Positions 1-10,346 of a stretch of 64,000 nucleotides of DNA are shown piece after piece. The notes beneath the pieces were generated by a model. The model saw only the letters and a list, made by a program, of their open reading frames with translations. It did not search any database and was not told the origin of the DNA. Where the stretch lies: NCBI GenBank assembly GCA_038380435.1, contig JAWZYU010000028.1:20630201-20694200 (forward strand), read 5' to 3'. This DNA comes from Ryuthela nishihirai. Lineage: Eukaryota > Arthropoda > Arachnida > Araneae > Heptathelidae. Position 1 is the stretch's first letter. Each line of letters opens with the position of its first letter. Made by a program: the position numbers and the translations under genes.

Positions 1-362
1 TTTGCAGATGAAATGGATGTAACCCTTCATCGTGTAATATCCGCCACGCTGTTGCTTGCGAAATTCCAAACTGCCTAGCCATATCTCGTGTGCTAGCACC
101 AGGTTGTTCCTCGATTTCCTGTAGGACAGCTTCCTCTATTGCTACTGTCCGTGCCGATCTGTGCCTCCCTCGATTAACATTACTAGCAGCAAACGATCCT
201 GTTTCACGCAGTTGGCGATGAATACGTGAAAACATTTGATGCTGTGGCACACGGCGGTTTGGGAAGCGCTGCATACAATTGCCTGGCTCGAAGACATCTT
301 TCTCCTGCCGCACCGTAAGTTGCATGCATATCTGCACATTCATTCCACGTATACTGGTTCAT
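1..362 (-). pseudogene. DUF4817-type transposase, N-terminal part, frameshifted
   Basis: From an ATG at 360-362 the minus strand reads MNQYTWNECADMHATYGAAG, typical of the DUF4817 N-terminal domain (ADMH..YG..G..RARQ.Y). A frameshift after RQLYAA (about 270) moves the reading to FPNRRVPQHQMFSRIHRQLR, followed by a helix-turn-helix segment containing TRDMARQFGISQATAWRIL. The catalytic domain is outside the window. The family assignment rests on remembered motif pattern. The frameshift shows that this copy is dead. Confidence 0.7.
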
Positions 363-566
363 GTTACTTCTGCAAATTCACCTTGTCGAATGACAACTGA
401 CTGCACGCGTCAAACAGCTGTGCTTCTGTATGAGAGGTGTGTACACACAGCGCCCTCTACACCACCATGCGTTCGTCTGCCCCCATACTTTCCTATGCGA
501 AATCTCTTTCTTTTCTTATTCCCTTCCTCCCCACTAAATATTGATGCTGAATTCTGAATCACCCTG
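1..566 (-). mobile_element. DUF4817-type (mariner-like) DNA transposon, one end only
   Basis: The element ends at 566 with the reverse complement of CAGGGTGATTCAG followed by TA, the terminal motif seen again at the right end of the related copy at 15,439-16,017. The subterminal part (about 480-560) matches the long inverted repeats of that copy in layout. The minus strand encodes the transposase N-terminus, and the rest lies beyond the window start. It abuts a ZMYM-type hAT remnant at about 570, so it probably inserted there. Confidence 0.75.
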
Positions 567-570
567 TATT

Positions 571-952
571 ATTGCTTACATAAGTCACAGACCATTTATC
601 AGACTCGCGTTGAACTCTCCTGATATGTTCTTCCATAACTGGATCAAACTCAGAAAGCAATTCTACCAACTTTAGGAAGTGTACGTTATTAGGCTGAAAC
701 AAATGTTCAGTTGTTCCACGAAAAACTAAGCATTGTGAGGCCAATAGTCTAATTTGATTGGGGCGGCACTGAGTTTTTATTTGCCAAATCCAAAGCAGTC
801 GCTGTTGATGTGGATATGGACGGCTCATCTAAACAGGACTTTTGTACTAAGAATTCCTTCATAACATAGCTTAGCTTTCTTCCTTGTTCCTCTTTCTTTA
901 AGCGTTTCTTTTTATATTGACTTCCAGACAATTTTTTCCTTTTCTGTTCCAC
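571..952 (-). pseudogene. ZMYM/TTF-type hAT transposase remnant
   Basis: Two overlapping minus-strand frames give a lysine-rich N-terminus (KRKKLSGSQYKKKRLKKEE, about 890-950) and, in another frame, FRGTTEHLFQPNN...FLKLVELLSEFDPVMEEHIRRVQ (about 590-730). The second stretch is the signature of ZMYM1-like (zf-TTF/DUF4371) hAT transposases, which are abundant in arthropods. The frame change between the parts and the truncation by the DUF4817 element at about 566 make it a pseudogene. The DDE and dimerisation regions are missing. Confidence 0.6.
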
Positions 953-2552
953 ACTGTAATAAAAATATTAAATAAAAATTCACAGTCCTTCGCAAAGATG
1001 CAACCGGGGGGGAGGGGGGGTCATTGAAAATTATTAAATATGATGATGCTTATCATGCTATTAAAGTAGGGTAGATAAAATAACGATAGAAATGAGTTGC
1101 AAAGCTAGTAAGATTTGTAGGTAACAGAACATAATAAATAGATAACGAATAGCTGTCAAATTGACAGCTAGCAGCCGTTTTGACATATGCCTTTAACTTG
1201 TTATTGTATTGTCTCCAATTCAACGTATATGAATTTGGTAAAAATAGAGCAATAAATAACGAACGCAAAAGTAGACAAATGCAAATATTTCCTAAGCAAC
1301 TCTCTATCACATACAGAACCCAAAAGTATAACCTATAACTCTATCTATCACACAGAGGCACACGTTCAGCACCTGAGATACACCCAGTACATGCAAATGC
1401 TACTTTTTAATTCGAGTCCCTATTGTCATAACATAATCATTTTCAATGATAATAAGTAACTGCAATTGCTGTAAAAAACAATAATTCTCTTACCTGATCT
1501 ACTTTTTAAATACAACAACTGAATTAGTATAAATGCACAAATATTATACTGATATATTATATATCTGATTTATTGATTTAAATACAGCACAGCCACTTGC
1601 CACTTCTCATGACAAACTAACATTAAAATCAAATATTGTCAATAATTGTAAGCTCAAAGCAGAACTATCAACACGTAACACGTGCTACTGTCTTTTGTGA
1701 TAATTGCCGCCTCAGCTTTTAGGAGCGGCCGCGCGGTATATTACAAACAAAAATAATAGCTTTGCGCTGTCAGATCAAAAGTCTTTCGGCGAGCGCTCGC
1801 CAACGATGCAACTGCACCAGAAACCGAGATCAAAGGGTACCGAAAGCGCTTAGGCAAAGGCGTACGATAAATCATAAATCGTATACATCAATATCGGAAT
1901 ATCATAGACCAATATAGAAAAGCGTTGCGTAAAGATTTTTAATTATTGAATGGTTCAAATTGTATTTTGATTTCGCTGCTTATGCCGCCCCCTTACGGTG
2001 CCGTCTGATGTGGCCGCCTCTCTCTATCATAGCACGGCACGGCTCTGTTTCAGCGCATGCCCATTTGTGTCATCGTTATAATAGCTAATGTTAAGATTGA
2101 TAATACGAAAACAGTCGACACAGCCCCGATTTGCAAAGTAAATACTATGATTGTCTGCGTAACAAGGCAAATAATGATCACAAAACGAATATAAAAATGA
2201 TATTATATTGATTTACATATGACAAATAATGAATACTAAATTTCGAATTCGATTCTTTTTATTTTTGCAATTATTTTTTGCTGGGGCACTGCCCTAGGTG
2301 GCATTAGGGGACGATCCGCCTCTGAAATTCAATAAAAAATATATGATGATTGAATACATCAATAGTAAAGAATCACAGGATAAGTCCTGTAGACATGAAA
2401 TATTGAGCTGAAAAAATTTTTTTTTCAGCTCATTATTTCATGAATACATGAATATTCGAATAAAGGTAGAATAATAAACGTTTCTCAATAAAAAGGAATT
2501 TCTTTTCTTCTTGCATCGATGCATCAGACACAAAATACGGACAATAACTAGA
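953..2552. other. AT-rich interval without a recognisable gene
   Basis: I see no ORF with coding character on either strand. A G-run sits at 1,005-1,020. Short GC-rich islands at about 1,720-1,860 and 1,980-2,060 look like transposon debris but could not be assigned. A small A/T hairpin (GAGCTGAAAAA / TTTTTCAGCTC) lies at 2,404-2,431. Confidence 0.5.
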
Positions 2553-2700
2553 ACAGTGTCTCGCAAACTTTTTTACTCTGCGGCACACTGAATCTATTTT
2601 TTTTCCACGGCACACTGAATCTATTTTTTTTCCACGGCACACTGAATCAATTTTTTTCCCGAGGCACAGTGAATCTATTTTTTTTCCGCGGCACACCTAA
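2553..2700. repeat. 27-bp tandem repeat beside a hAT-like terminal motif
   Basis: Units of CGGCACACTGAATC plus a T-run start at 2,581, 2,608, 2,635, 2,661 and 2,688, a period of about 27 bp with about 4.3 copies. The array directly follows CAGTGTCTCGCAAACTTTTT at 2,553, which resembles the hAT end CAGTGGTTCTCAAACTTT of the large satellite in this window. Minus-strand read-through gives a 9-residue repeat (GKKIDSVCR), a by-product of the repeat rather than a gene. I did not find a matching right end. Confidence 0.7.
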
Positions 2701-3214
2701 AAAAGAATTTTTGATGGTTACGTAAAAAGAGGAAAATTGAAGTTTCGTTAAATGCATTTTATTTAAAATAAATATAATAATAAATATAATTAATCATAAC
2801 TCGGTATTTGTTTTAAATATTTGTCCAATCTATGGCTTGAAATAATCAAAAATTAATACCAAAATTTGGAAAAAGCTTGGATAAATACAAGATCCCAGTT
2901 GATAAAATCTGAAAGATTTTTATTAAAACACATCGATAGCACGTCGATAACACAAGTCAAGTCAAAATGAAATCTTTGGAATACATTCTTAAGAAGTTTG
3001 AATTCGAACTAATGTATGATTGGGAAAACCAAATAGTAGTATTTTATTAGTAATTATACAACATCAAAAGCATTTCTCCTTCTATAAAACACTATACACT
3101 CTTTGCATATATCCTGCGTTGCCTTATTTAATATCTGGCGGTCACATAGTTACCTCCTTTCAATAACTTAACGTATCGAGATATGATAACAGAAAAGAAA
3201 TAACATAATATGAC

Positions 3215-3331
3215 CTTAATCCATTTAGGCTGCTGAGGATGTCTCCCCCAATGTTCGCTCAGCTCCAGAGATGATAGGTATTGGTAGATCCATTCCTCGC
3301 TAGCTTGCACCATTTCCATATTTAGTGCCTT
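3215..3331 (-). CDS. candidate internal exon, 39 codons, unknown product
   Basis: On the minus strand an acceptor-like TTTATATCACAG precedes an open 117-bp stretch reading KALNMEMVQASEEWIYQYL...HWGRHPQQPKWIK, followed by AAG|GTCATA as a possible but weak donor. The length is a multiple of three and the residue composition (W, Y, E-rich) is more protein-like than the surrounding AT-rich DNA. I do not recognise the protein and no partner exon was found nearby. It could equally be a fragment of a mobile-element ORF. Confidence 0.3.
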
Positions 3332-4139
3332 CTGTGATATAAATTAAAATTTCCCAAGAGTTTGAAAAGTACCAATTATTATGAAACGTATTTTTTGCAT
3401 TCCTATTCAATAGTTTTCCTTTTTAAATTCGTTTTATTTTTAAGGAATCATTAGTTGTATTATAAGTATGATGAATGCATGATTTCTGTATTTGCAACTG
3501 CACTCAGTGAACGGTAGACCTAAATATTTGTGTTTTGAAACACTGATTTTTTGCCCTTCCCCTTCGGGAAAGCTTTGCCCCACCCCCTCCCCCTTCGGGA
3601 AAATATCTCTCGAAGTCTCCCATGTTTATTAATTCATAATTCATCACTTGATGCACTGACGGGAAACGAATATTTCTATTAGCTTCTAACTGACGTACAA
3701 TTTGGTTCCTAAAAAAATCAGATTTTTTTGGGTTTTTTTCTCAATACAGAAATAAAGAAAAATCAAACTTTAGATTTTTAACATCATCTGCCTAAATCTA
3801 GCAAACGATGAAATTCAGGTATTTTCAAGTATTATTTTTATCTTTCATGACAGCTATGTATGTCTGTGGCAACCATAACTCATCGGGAAATTATGGTGGA
3901 CGCTTCAAATTTTCAAAGAATATTTCGGTTGTTGTGTGGGTTGTAGTGCCAAATTTCAAGTCGAAATTCAAAAGAAGCAAATATATTTACCATACTATTC
4001 TTGCCAGAAACGGTAATCGCAGTTAAATTTACTATTGCCATTTACCGCTCCCTAACTTTTGAAATTAAGAGTCATAATAACATTTAAATCTTCTGCCGTT
4101 GCCAGATTCCCCACATTTCCGAAGGCATTACTATTTTAA

Positions 4140-4479
4140 GTCGTCCATTGTAGCTAGAGACCTGATTTTTTAACCCAACAAGGGATCAGGAAGGGGGAAA
4201 CCCTCTACGAAATTTGAGACCGTTCGATCAAGTATATCGGGAACCACAATACCAAAATTTGTCGGGGGAAAAATTTGCGATAGTTTGCGACGAAGCCACT
4301 TGCTATGGGAGAGAGCGCGGACATCAGAAACGACCTGAGCCACGCCGGGTAATCCTTCGTATTGAATCTATGTTAAAGTGTTGGGGAAAGGCAGAACTCT
4401 CTAAAATAATCTTTAATGCAGTAAAAAATAAAATATTCAGATTAAAAGACCCAAGCAACGCTGGGTGCGGTTCAGCTAG
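4140..4479 (+). mobile_element. non-autonomous Helitron, 3' end
   Basis: The right end is diagnostic: a short hairpin ACCCAAGC-AAC-GCTGGGT (about 4,449-4,466), then GCGGTTCAG and the terminal CTAG at 4,476-4,479 with a T as the next base, as in Helitrons inserted between A/T and T. Internal text (GACGAAGCCACTTGCTATGG, GAGCGCGGACATC) is of the kind found in arthropod Helitrons. The 5' boundary is uncertain. The 95-residue frame inside (4,214-4,501) runs past the terminus and is not a gene. Confidence 0.65.
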
Positions 4480-4548
4480 TAAAACAAACATTCTACATTA
4501 ATTTAAAAACTCTGAAGGAAGGCTAGCGATTTTACTGTGTTGCCCAGC

Positions 4549-4877
4549 CAGTGGCGCATCCAGAGGGGAGGCCAAGGGGTCCTAGCATCCCTCCCCCCCA
4601 AAAAAAATAAAAAAAACCTTAGAAAATTTTCCAAAAATCTTTTCCTAATTAAAATTCATTTTTTATATTTGTGTTGTGTCGTATCTTCTGTTTCTATACT
4701 CCTTATGAATTAGCGATCACATAAGGTGGGAATACATTATAGCTCTCGGGAATCAGGCCGCTGTGAACACAAGGCGAACGAAGTAGTGTTCGGGCGGCCG
4801 AGCGTTACTTCGTTTGCCCGAGCCGGGCCAGCGGGCCCCTCGGCTCCCCCCAAGATTAAATCCTGAGTGCGCCACTG
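4549..4877. mobile_element. hAT-type MITE with 8-bp target duplication
   Basis: Termini are CAGTGGCGCATCCAG (4,549) and the inverted CTGAGTGCGCCACTG (ending 4,877). The flanks are TGCCCAGC (4,541-4,548) and TGCCCAAC (4,878-4,885), an 8-bp TSD with one mismatch, as expected for hAT elements. A related sequence without the insert (TGTGTTGCCCAACC, about 6,302) acts as a paralogous empty site. The interior has no coding capacity. Confidence 0.8.
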
Positions 4878-4930
4878 TGCCCAACCATCCAATTGTTTCT
4901 ACAGCGACATTTCTAAATACTCAAAGTACT
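4878..4930 (-). pseudogene. PSMD5-like fragment interrupted by the hAT MITE
   Basis: The minus strand reads RNVAVETIGWLG up to the MITE, parallel to RNVAVHTIGWLGNTVG in the larger PSMD5-like pseudogene (about 6,300-6,350). A few more matching bases lie on the far side of the MITE (4,534-4,548). Only about 65 bp of homology is visible, so this is a second, very short copy, bordered at about 4,936 by a Tc1 fragment. Confidence 0.5.
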
Positions 4931-4935
4931 AAGAC

Positions 4936-5036
4936 TCGTCGGGAATTAGTTTGCACACTAAATCGGGATTCAGAGGTAAACAGGACATTTCCCCATTGAC
5001 GTTTAGTTCAGTTGCGATGTTGTCGAGATCAATTCA
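4936..5036 (-). pseudogene. Tc1-like transposase fragment
   Basis: The minus strand reads VLFTSESRFSVQTNSRRVLV, the block around the first catalytic Asp of Tc1 transposases (normally F[ST]DESRF). The Asp is replaced by Ser. The same segment occurs in the larger Tc1 remnant at 7,802-9,200, to which it is clearly related. Confidence 0.65.
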
Positions 5037-5392
5037 ATATACTTTATTTGTTCCAAAGAAAGGAGTTTATCCGTTCTTTTGAACAAACATGTCATAACGC
5101 TTTTTAAGAGGCGACACGAATTACAAAAACGCCCAAAAAGTTCTTCGTTGGATTTCAATGAAACACACAGTTGAAGTTCATGATCGTATATCTCACTAAT
5201 ACCTGAAAAACAATCGAATTCCCGTGAATATTTAATGAGATATTCAAAATTTGAAATCATTAGCTAAAAATGGCACGTAAAAGTTCAATGATAACAGTGG
5301 TAACTCAGAAAAATATACATACTGTGTTTACAAATCCAAATCTCAACACTCATATCACAGAAATTTCACGAGGCTCCTTAAACTGCAACAGT

Positions 5393-5774
5393 TGGGTTGT
5401 TTTACCTCTGAGAGGTACTTTTCTGCCCACCATGGGCTAAATGGCCAGGTCACATGGACCCCGAAGGCTCAGAGAAGGTTGGGGGAGGGGACCCACTGGA
5501 ACAGCTGTTGGGAGACAGATGGTAGCCTCCCGTCAAGGCCATACAGCGTGTTCTTTAACGTGCACAGGGTATGGCTCTCCCGCACACGGGGCCACGGCTT
5601 AACGTCCCATCCGACGGACGGCAGCCTTTCCGAGCCCATCGGTGTCCCCTACTGACCGTGGGCAAGGCGGGGAATTTTGCGGAGATAAATCTTAACGCTG
5701 ACCCAGCTGGGACTCGAACCTGGGAACTACAGATTACTAGCCTGGCGCGCTACCGACTGAGCCACCCCCGCCCC
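5393..5774 (-). mobile_element. SINE-A copy inserted at the stop codon of the PSMD5-like pseudogene
   Basis: Full-length reverse-oriented SINE-A: tail side TGGGTTGTTTTACC first, then the GC-rich body, then the tRNA-like head ending GCCACCCCCGCCCC. A perfect 12-bp TSD, AACTGCAACAGT, lies at 5,381-5,392 and 5,775-5,786. The TSD covers the last codons (TVAV) of the pseudogene. Confidence 0.92.
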
Positions 5775-6667
5775 AACTGCAACAGTAGCATATGCTTTAA
5801 TAAAGAATGGGCCTTGTTTATAACATTCTTCAAATTTAAGTACTGTATCTGCATCAAATATATTTACAGTGGAAGAGGGTTCAACTAGAGCACAGGCAAT
5901 ATTGTATTTGGCTTTTTTCTCTTCTTTGTCATTCTCTTTTGACCTATCAAATAAATATTCCACAAATTGTGGAAAGGAAACCAATTCCTTCTGGCCCCAA
6001 ATATATTTTGCCATCACCATAATAAGATTGAAAGCACTGCATTATAAGATTCTCAAATGGCTGTTTACATAGACTCATGATGAAGCTTGTTGGATCAGTT
6101 TTTATTTGCCGAAACCGCAGTTCAAGAATATTTTCTAGATTGGAATTCTTCTCAGACTCCTTAATCTTCGTCAGATTTGCAATAGCCTTCAGCAATTCAG
6201 TATTTTTCCATCTGATGTACTTCTCTGCAAAAGATGACTAAAAATCTTCATACACTGTAGCATTTTTGCACCTTGTTTGTGCAGCATTAACTATCCCCCA
6301 ACTGTGTTGCCCAACCATCCAATTGTGTGTACAGCAACATTTCTAAGTCTAACAGTGAAAATGTCAATACAATGATACGTGAATGACTGTTAAATAAATA
6401 ATCCGGGGTCAGGTAACCAATACTTCCAAAAGATTTCATTAATCCTGTCAATGTTAGAGTGTAAAAGGGATGGCCAAAAGAAATCAGTTTCATCATTCAT
6501 ATTGCTATCAGACCATCATCAATCAAATGCTTCAGACTATGATTTGTTATTGTCAGCTGAGTCAACAATTCCAAGCAGTTCAGAACAACTAAGAAATCAT
6601 TTTTACAAACTTCATTCATCATGTCTGAAAATCACCACTATCTACTGTTTCAGCTAGTAATTCTGGA

Positions 6668-7047
6668 TTGGATTGTTTTACCTCTGAGCGGCACTTTTTT
6701 TTCACACCATGGGCTAAATGGCCACAAGAACCCCGAAGGCTCAAAGAAGGTTGGGGAAGGGGACCCACTGGAACAGCTGTTAGGAAACAGATGGTAGCTT
6801 CCCGTCAAGGCCATCCAGCGTGTTCTTTAACGTGCACAGGGTATGCTTCTCCCGCACACGGGGCCACGGCTTAACGTCCCATCCGACGGACGGCGGTCTT
6901 TCCAAGCCCATCGGTGTCCCTTACTGACCGTGGGCAGGGCGGGGAAATTTTGCGGAGATAAATCTCAACGCTGACCCAGCTGGGACTCGAACCTGGGAAC
7001 TACAGATTACGAGCCTGGCGCGCTACCGACTGAGCCACCCCCGCCCC
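6668..7047 (-). mobile_element. SINE-A copy within the PSMD5-like pseudogene
   Basis: Reverse SINE-A with TSD AGTAATTCTGGA (6,656-6,667) / AGTAATACTGGA (7,048-7,059), one mismatch. It differs from consensus by a short deletion near the tail and by small base changes. Confidence 0.92.
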
Positions 7048-7477
7048 AGTAATACTGGAGAGGTACATACACTGCTTAAGATAACCACACAAATCCTAAA
7101 TTTGATGCATCTCTTTGAACCAGTAGAACATATATTGCTGACTGGTGGAGATAATAATACTTTGACTCTTTCAAAATCTTTGCCAAGTGCTTTTAAAACA
7201 GACATACTACGCTTTGCCACACACATGTTATCGTTTCCTAAAAATCCTGTAATACAGCTCAAAAGTTCTTAACTTGAAGCTATTTCTTTTAGTGCTGTAT
7301 TATTTTGAGCAGCAAGTTCCAACTGTGTAAGCACCATTTCTCTCACTACCACAGATGAATGCTTCAATCCTTGAAAAAGGCGGTCTTCGAACAGCACTAT
7401 TCGCAACTGGGGTGAGATGACAATCAACAACTTGTTGATTATTTCTGCAGCATCAAATACATCATCACATGGACGTC

Positions 7478-7801
7478 CGCAGAGGGGGAGCAAACGGGAC
7501 ACTTGCCCCCCCCCCCCGGATCGAATAAAAAATTCCACAAATTATAATCGTAATGTGTGGTATAAATTGTGGTAATAATTTGTGGTATAAATTGTGGTAA
7601 TAATTGTGGTAATAATTTGTGGTAATTTGTGGTATAAATTGTGTGTAATTTGTGTGTAATTTGTGGTATAAATAATAATATAATACCGGAATAAATCGTA
7701 AATTTATTCCGGTATTATATTATTAATGTCCGGTAGAATATTTTAGTAATTGGTAAACCCTACTCAAATCTTATCTCCGAAACTAAATCCTGGGTACGTC
7801 C
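7478..7801. repeat. hAT-like ends around a TTGTGGTA low-complexity tract and hairpin
   Basis: The left edge reads CAGAGGGGGAGCAAACGGG then a C-run. The right edge is the reverse of CAGGACGTACCCAGG, a common hAT-end wording. Between them is a degenerate array of TTGTGGTATAAA / TTGTGGTAATAA (7,553-7,660) and a near-perfect AT-rich hairpin (about 7,669-7,728, stem including TAATACCGGAATAAA). No convincing TSD was found, so the assignment as one element is tentative. Confidence 0.4.
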
Positions 7802-9200
7802 TGCGGACAGCGATACAGGCTGCACAACGACTCGTCATGGTGCAAATCAGACTGTTAATGAGTGTTTGAGGGAGTAATTGCCATTCATGCATAAGTACAG
7901 ATCAGTACTCTTGGAGGGTCCTAGGCGGTGAATTGCGACCAGCAATGCGTCGTTCTAAAACTTCCGAAACAGGTTCTATTGGAATTACATCAGGTGATTG
8001 GTAACGCCAGCCTGTGCGGTTTATGAATTCACTCTCAAGTTATTGGTCCACCAAGTGAGCTCTGTGCGGGAGCGCATTATCATCCATTAGCACGGAATCA
8101 GGGCTCATTGCTGCGATAAATGGACGAATGTAAAGTTCGAGGATCTCATTGCGATACTTTACAGCTGTTACAGTTCCTCCTCGGAAGTTATGAAGTTTGG
8201 TACGGCCATTGAGAGTGTTGTCTACCTACACCAACATAACACCAGCTCCAAAACTACATCTTTCCCGCATGCTAATGGGATATCTGGTTCCATACTATCT
8301 CCAGACCAATAGTCGTCGGAAATCAGTTTGCAGACTAAATCGGGATTCAGCGGTGAACAGAACACTTCCCCCCATTGACGTTAAGTCCAGATGCGATGTT
8401 GTCGAGATCAATTCAATCGGGCTCTGCGCTGGTCAGATGTCAAAGGATTGGGTTGGGTTGTTTTACCTCTGAGCAGCACTTTTTTGCACACCATGGGCTA
8501 AATGACCAGGTCACATGGACCCCGAAGGTTCAGAGAAGGTTGGGGGAGGGGACCCACTGGAACAGCTGTTGGGAGACAGATGGTAGCCGCCCGTCAAGGC
8601 CATCTAGCGTGTTCTTTAACGTGCACAAGGTATGGCTCTGCCGCACACGGGCCACGACTTAACGTCCCATCCGACGGACGGCGGTCTTTCCAAGACCATC
8701 GGTGTCACCTACTGACCGTGGGCTGGGCGGGGAATTTTGCGGAGATAAATCTCAACGCTGACCCAGCTGGGACTCGAACCTGGGAGCCTGGCGCGCTACC
8801 GACTGAGCCACCCCCGCCCCTCAGATGTCAAAGGGACATACACAACTGGTCGTCTTGCATAAAGGTGACCTGCATGAAGCCTTCTGAGCACAGTTTGCTG
8901 GGATACAGTAGTCCCATAGGTGCGGAAGGGCAAAAACGAGCTCGTGTGATGTATGGGTTCTATGGCGCCTTTCATTTAGTAGCCCGTAACAGTGGGTTCC
9001 TTCTGACGTCCAGGAACATATGTTCTAGCAATGATTTGGCTTGCTTGAAATCGATACCAAAGGCGGCTTGCATTGCTATGATTCCCATTTAGCCATCTGA
9101 TATCTCTGAGCTGACGTAGTCCTGCCTCGAGCCTTCCAATTACATGCCACCTCATTTCTTCACTGAAAAGTTCTAATGGTTGGCTATCTTGGATGTCGTA
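7802..9200 (-). pseudogene. Tc1-like transposase, degraded
   Basis: The minus strand carries, in order: the N-terminal helix-turn-helix (HVIGRLEAGLRQLRDIRWLN, SRLWYRFQ; about 9,040-9,170), a linker with TVLRRLHAGHLYARRPVVYVPL (8,840-8,910), then after a SINE-A the first catalytic block VLFTAESRFSLQTD (about 8,340-8,390), TVTAVKYRNEILELYIRPF, VLMDDNALPHRAHLV (second Asp present, about 8,070-8,110) and SPDVIPIEPVSEVLERRI (third acidic residue present). The first catalytic Asp is Ala, and several stops occur. This is a dead DD34E-type element. It ends near 7,802 at a hAT-like end. Confidence 0.85.
8447..8820 (-). mobile_element. SINE-A copy within the Tc1 remnant
   Basis: Reverse SINE-A with a perfect 14-bp TSD TCAGATGTCAAAGG (8,433-8,446 and 8,821-8,834). 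It lacks about 13 bp of the tRNA-like anticodon arm. Confidence 0.92.
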
Positions 9201-9650
9201 CTTTCAAGACTCTAGCATGAACTGATGCTCACGTACAGCGTTGTGTTTGTGAAATCTTTAGTGCAAATAGGAAGTGTTTTTAGACCAACCTGTTTCTCAT
9301 GCGCGACTGAGATTTAATTCAAATTTCATGTGTAGATTTGAACTCAGCATCGTTTCTTATGTAAAAGATCTGGCATTTGTTATTTATTGTCAATGCTGAT
9401 TTTTGCATTTGCAGCTGTTTTGAAATTTCAGATCTTTTGAGCACCAGTGTATATTCGTAAAGAAGTTGCCAAACTTTTCAGCACTGCTGTATATTCGTAA
9501 AGAGCGAAAGGAAATATTCCCTACTTAAAAATTAGAGCATACATTTTTAATGAGTAATGAATTGGAAAAAAACTGTGCTCTTAAGGAAATCAAAAAATAA
9601 TATTTTGATTAAAAGACAAAAATTTATTTCTTCAATGAGTACAGAGAATT
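9201..9650. other. spacer without a recognisable gene
   Basis: AT-rich. A phrase (TGTATATTCGTAAAGA) occurs twice at about 9,449 and 9,489 near the presumed outer end of the Tc1 remnant. I see no gene. Confidence 0.4.
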
Positions 9651-10036
9651 GGGTTGGGTTGTTTTACCCCTGAGCGGCACTTTTTTGCACAACATGGGCT
9701 AAATGGCCAGGTCACATGGACCCCGAAGGCTCAGAGAAGGTTGGGGGAGGGGACCCACTGGGACAGCTGTTGGGAGACAGATGTTAGCCTCCCGTCAAGG
9801 CCATCCAGGGTATTCTTTTAACGTGCGCAGAGTATGGCTCTCCCGCACACGGGGCCACGCCTTAACGTCACATCCGACGGACGGCGGCCTTTCCAAGCCC
9901 ATCGGTGTCCCCTACTGACCGTGGGCAGGGCGGGGAATTTTGCGGAGATAAATCTCAACGCTGACCCAGCTGGGACTCGAACCTGGGAACTACAGATTAC
10001 GAGCCTGGCGCGCTACCAACTGAGCCACCCCCGCCC
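9651..10036 (-). mobile_element. SINE-A copy
   Basis: Reverse, near full length. Flanks ACAGAGAATTG (left) and ACAAAGAATTG (right) form an imperfect TSD. Confidence 0.9.
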
Positions 10037-10186
10037 ACACAAAGAATTGGCAAAATCGTTCAGTCATGTACCTAAAAGTGTCAAAAAATTTGAAGAAACG
10101 ATCCAGATTCAATATATCGATTACTTGTTTTAAGAGTCACAAGTTGTTTTGCAAGGAGCAACGAATTAGCAGAGCCTCTTCTATAG

Positions 10187-10273
10187 TATTTATGGCTAGT
10201 GAAAGTGGATGCATTTTAATAATTTATGGCTAGTGAAAGTGGATTTTTTTATTTATGGCTAGTGAAAGTGGAT
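10187..10273. repeat. three-copy tandem repeat, unit about 31-33 bp
   Basis: TTTATGGCTAGTGAAAGTGGA recurs at about 10,188, 10,222 and 10,252, separated by AT-rich spacers of varying length. Confidence 0.75.
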
Positions 10274-10346
10274 ACTTCGCATCACACTACAGTTAAAAGG
10301 ATTCTTTTTGGTTCACATATTCATCCTTTTCTTCCGCTCTCTTTAA

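Larger units (their letters stand above)
5378..7470 (-). pseudogene. PSMD5-like (26S proteasome base-assembly chaperone) pseudogene
   Basis: Minus-strand pieces in shifting frames align, in order, with PSMD5/S5b: LFDAAEIINKLL...FEDRLFQGLKHSSVVVREM (about 7,340-7,470), ELLSCITGFLGNDN.CVAKRSMSVLKAL (about 7,160-7,290), RNVAVHTIGWLGNTVGG (about 6,295-6,350), SLCKQPFENLIMQCFQ, then FVEYLFDRSKENDK and GPFFIKAYATVAV before a TAA at 5,378-5,380. PSMD5 is an Armadillo-like chaperone of 19S base assembly. No introns are visible, and there are several stops and frameshifts plus two SINE-A insertions (5,393-5,774 and 6,668-7,047). The N-terminal quarter is missing. A processed pseudogene is likely, but I saw no poly(A) tail. 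The identification is from remembered family sequence. Confidence 0.75.

Noticed and set aside
2433..2696. Repetitive GKKIDSVCR peptide frame
   Set aside because: 27-bp tandem repeat read in frame; no start context and no flanking coding sequence.
4214..4501. 95-codon frame as a gene
   Set aside because: It runs through the Helitron hairpin and terminal CTAG and is not conserved as protein in any way I can see.
4744..4830. GC-rich palindromic stretch (GGCGAACGAAGTAGTG...) as a regulatory element
   Set aside because: It lies inside the hAT MITE and is part of its internal sequence.
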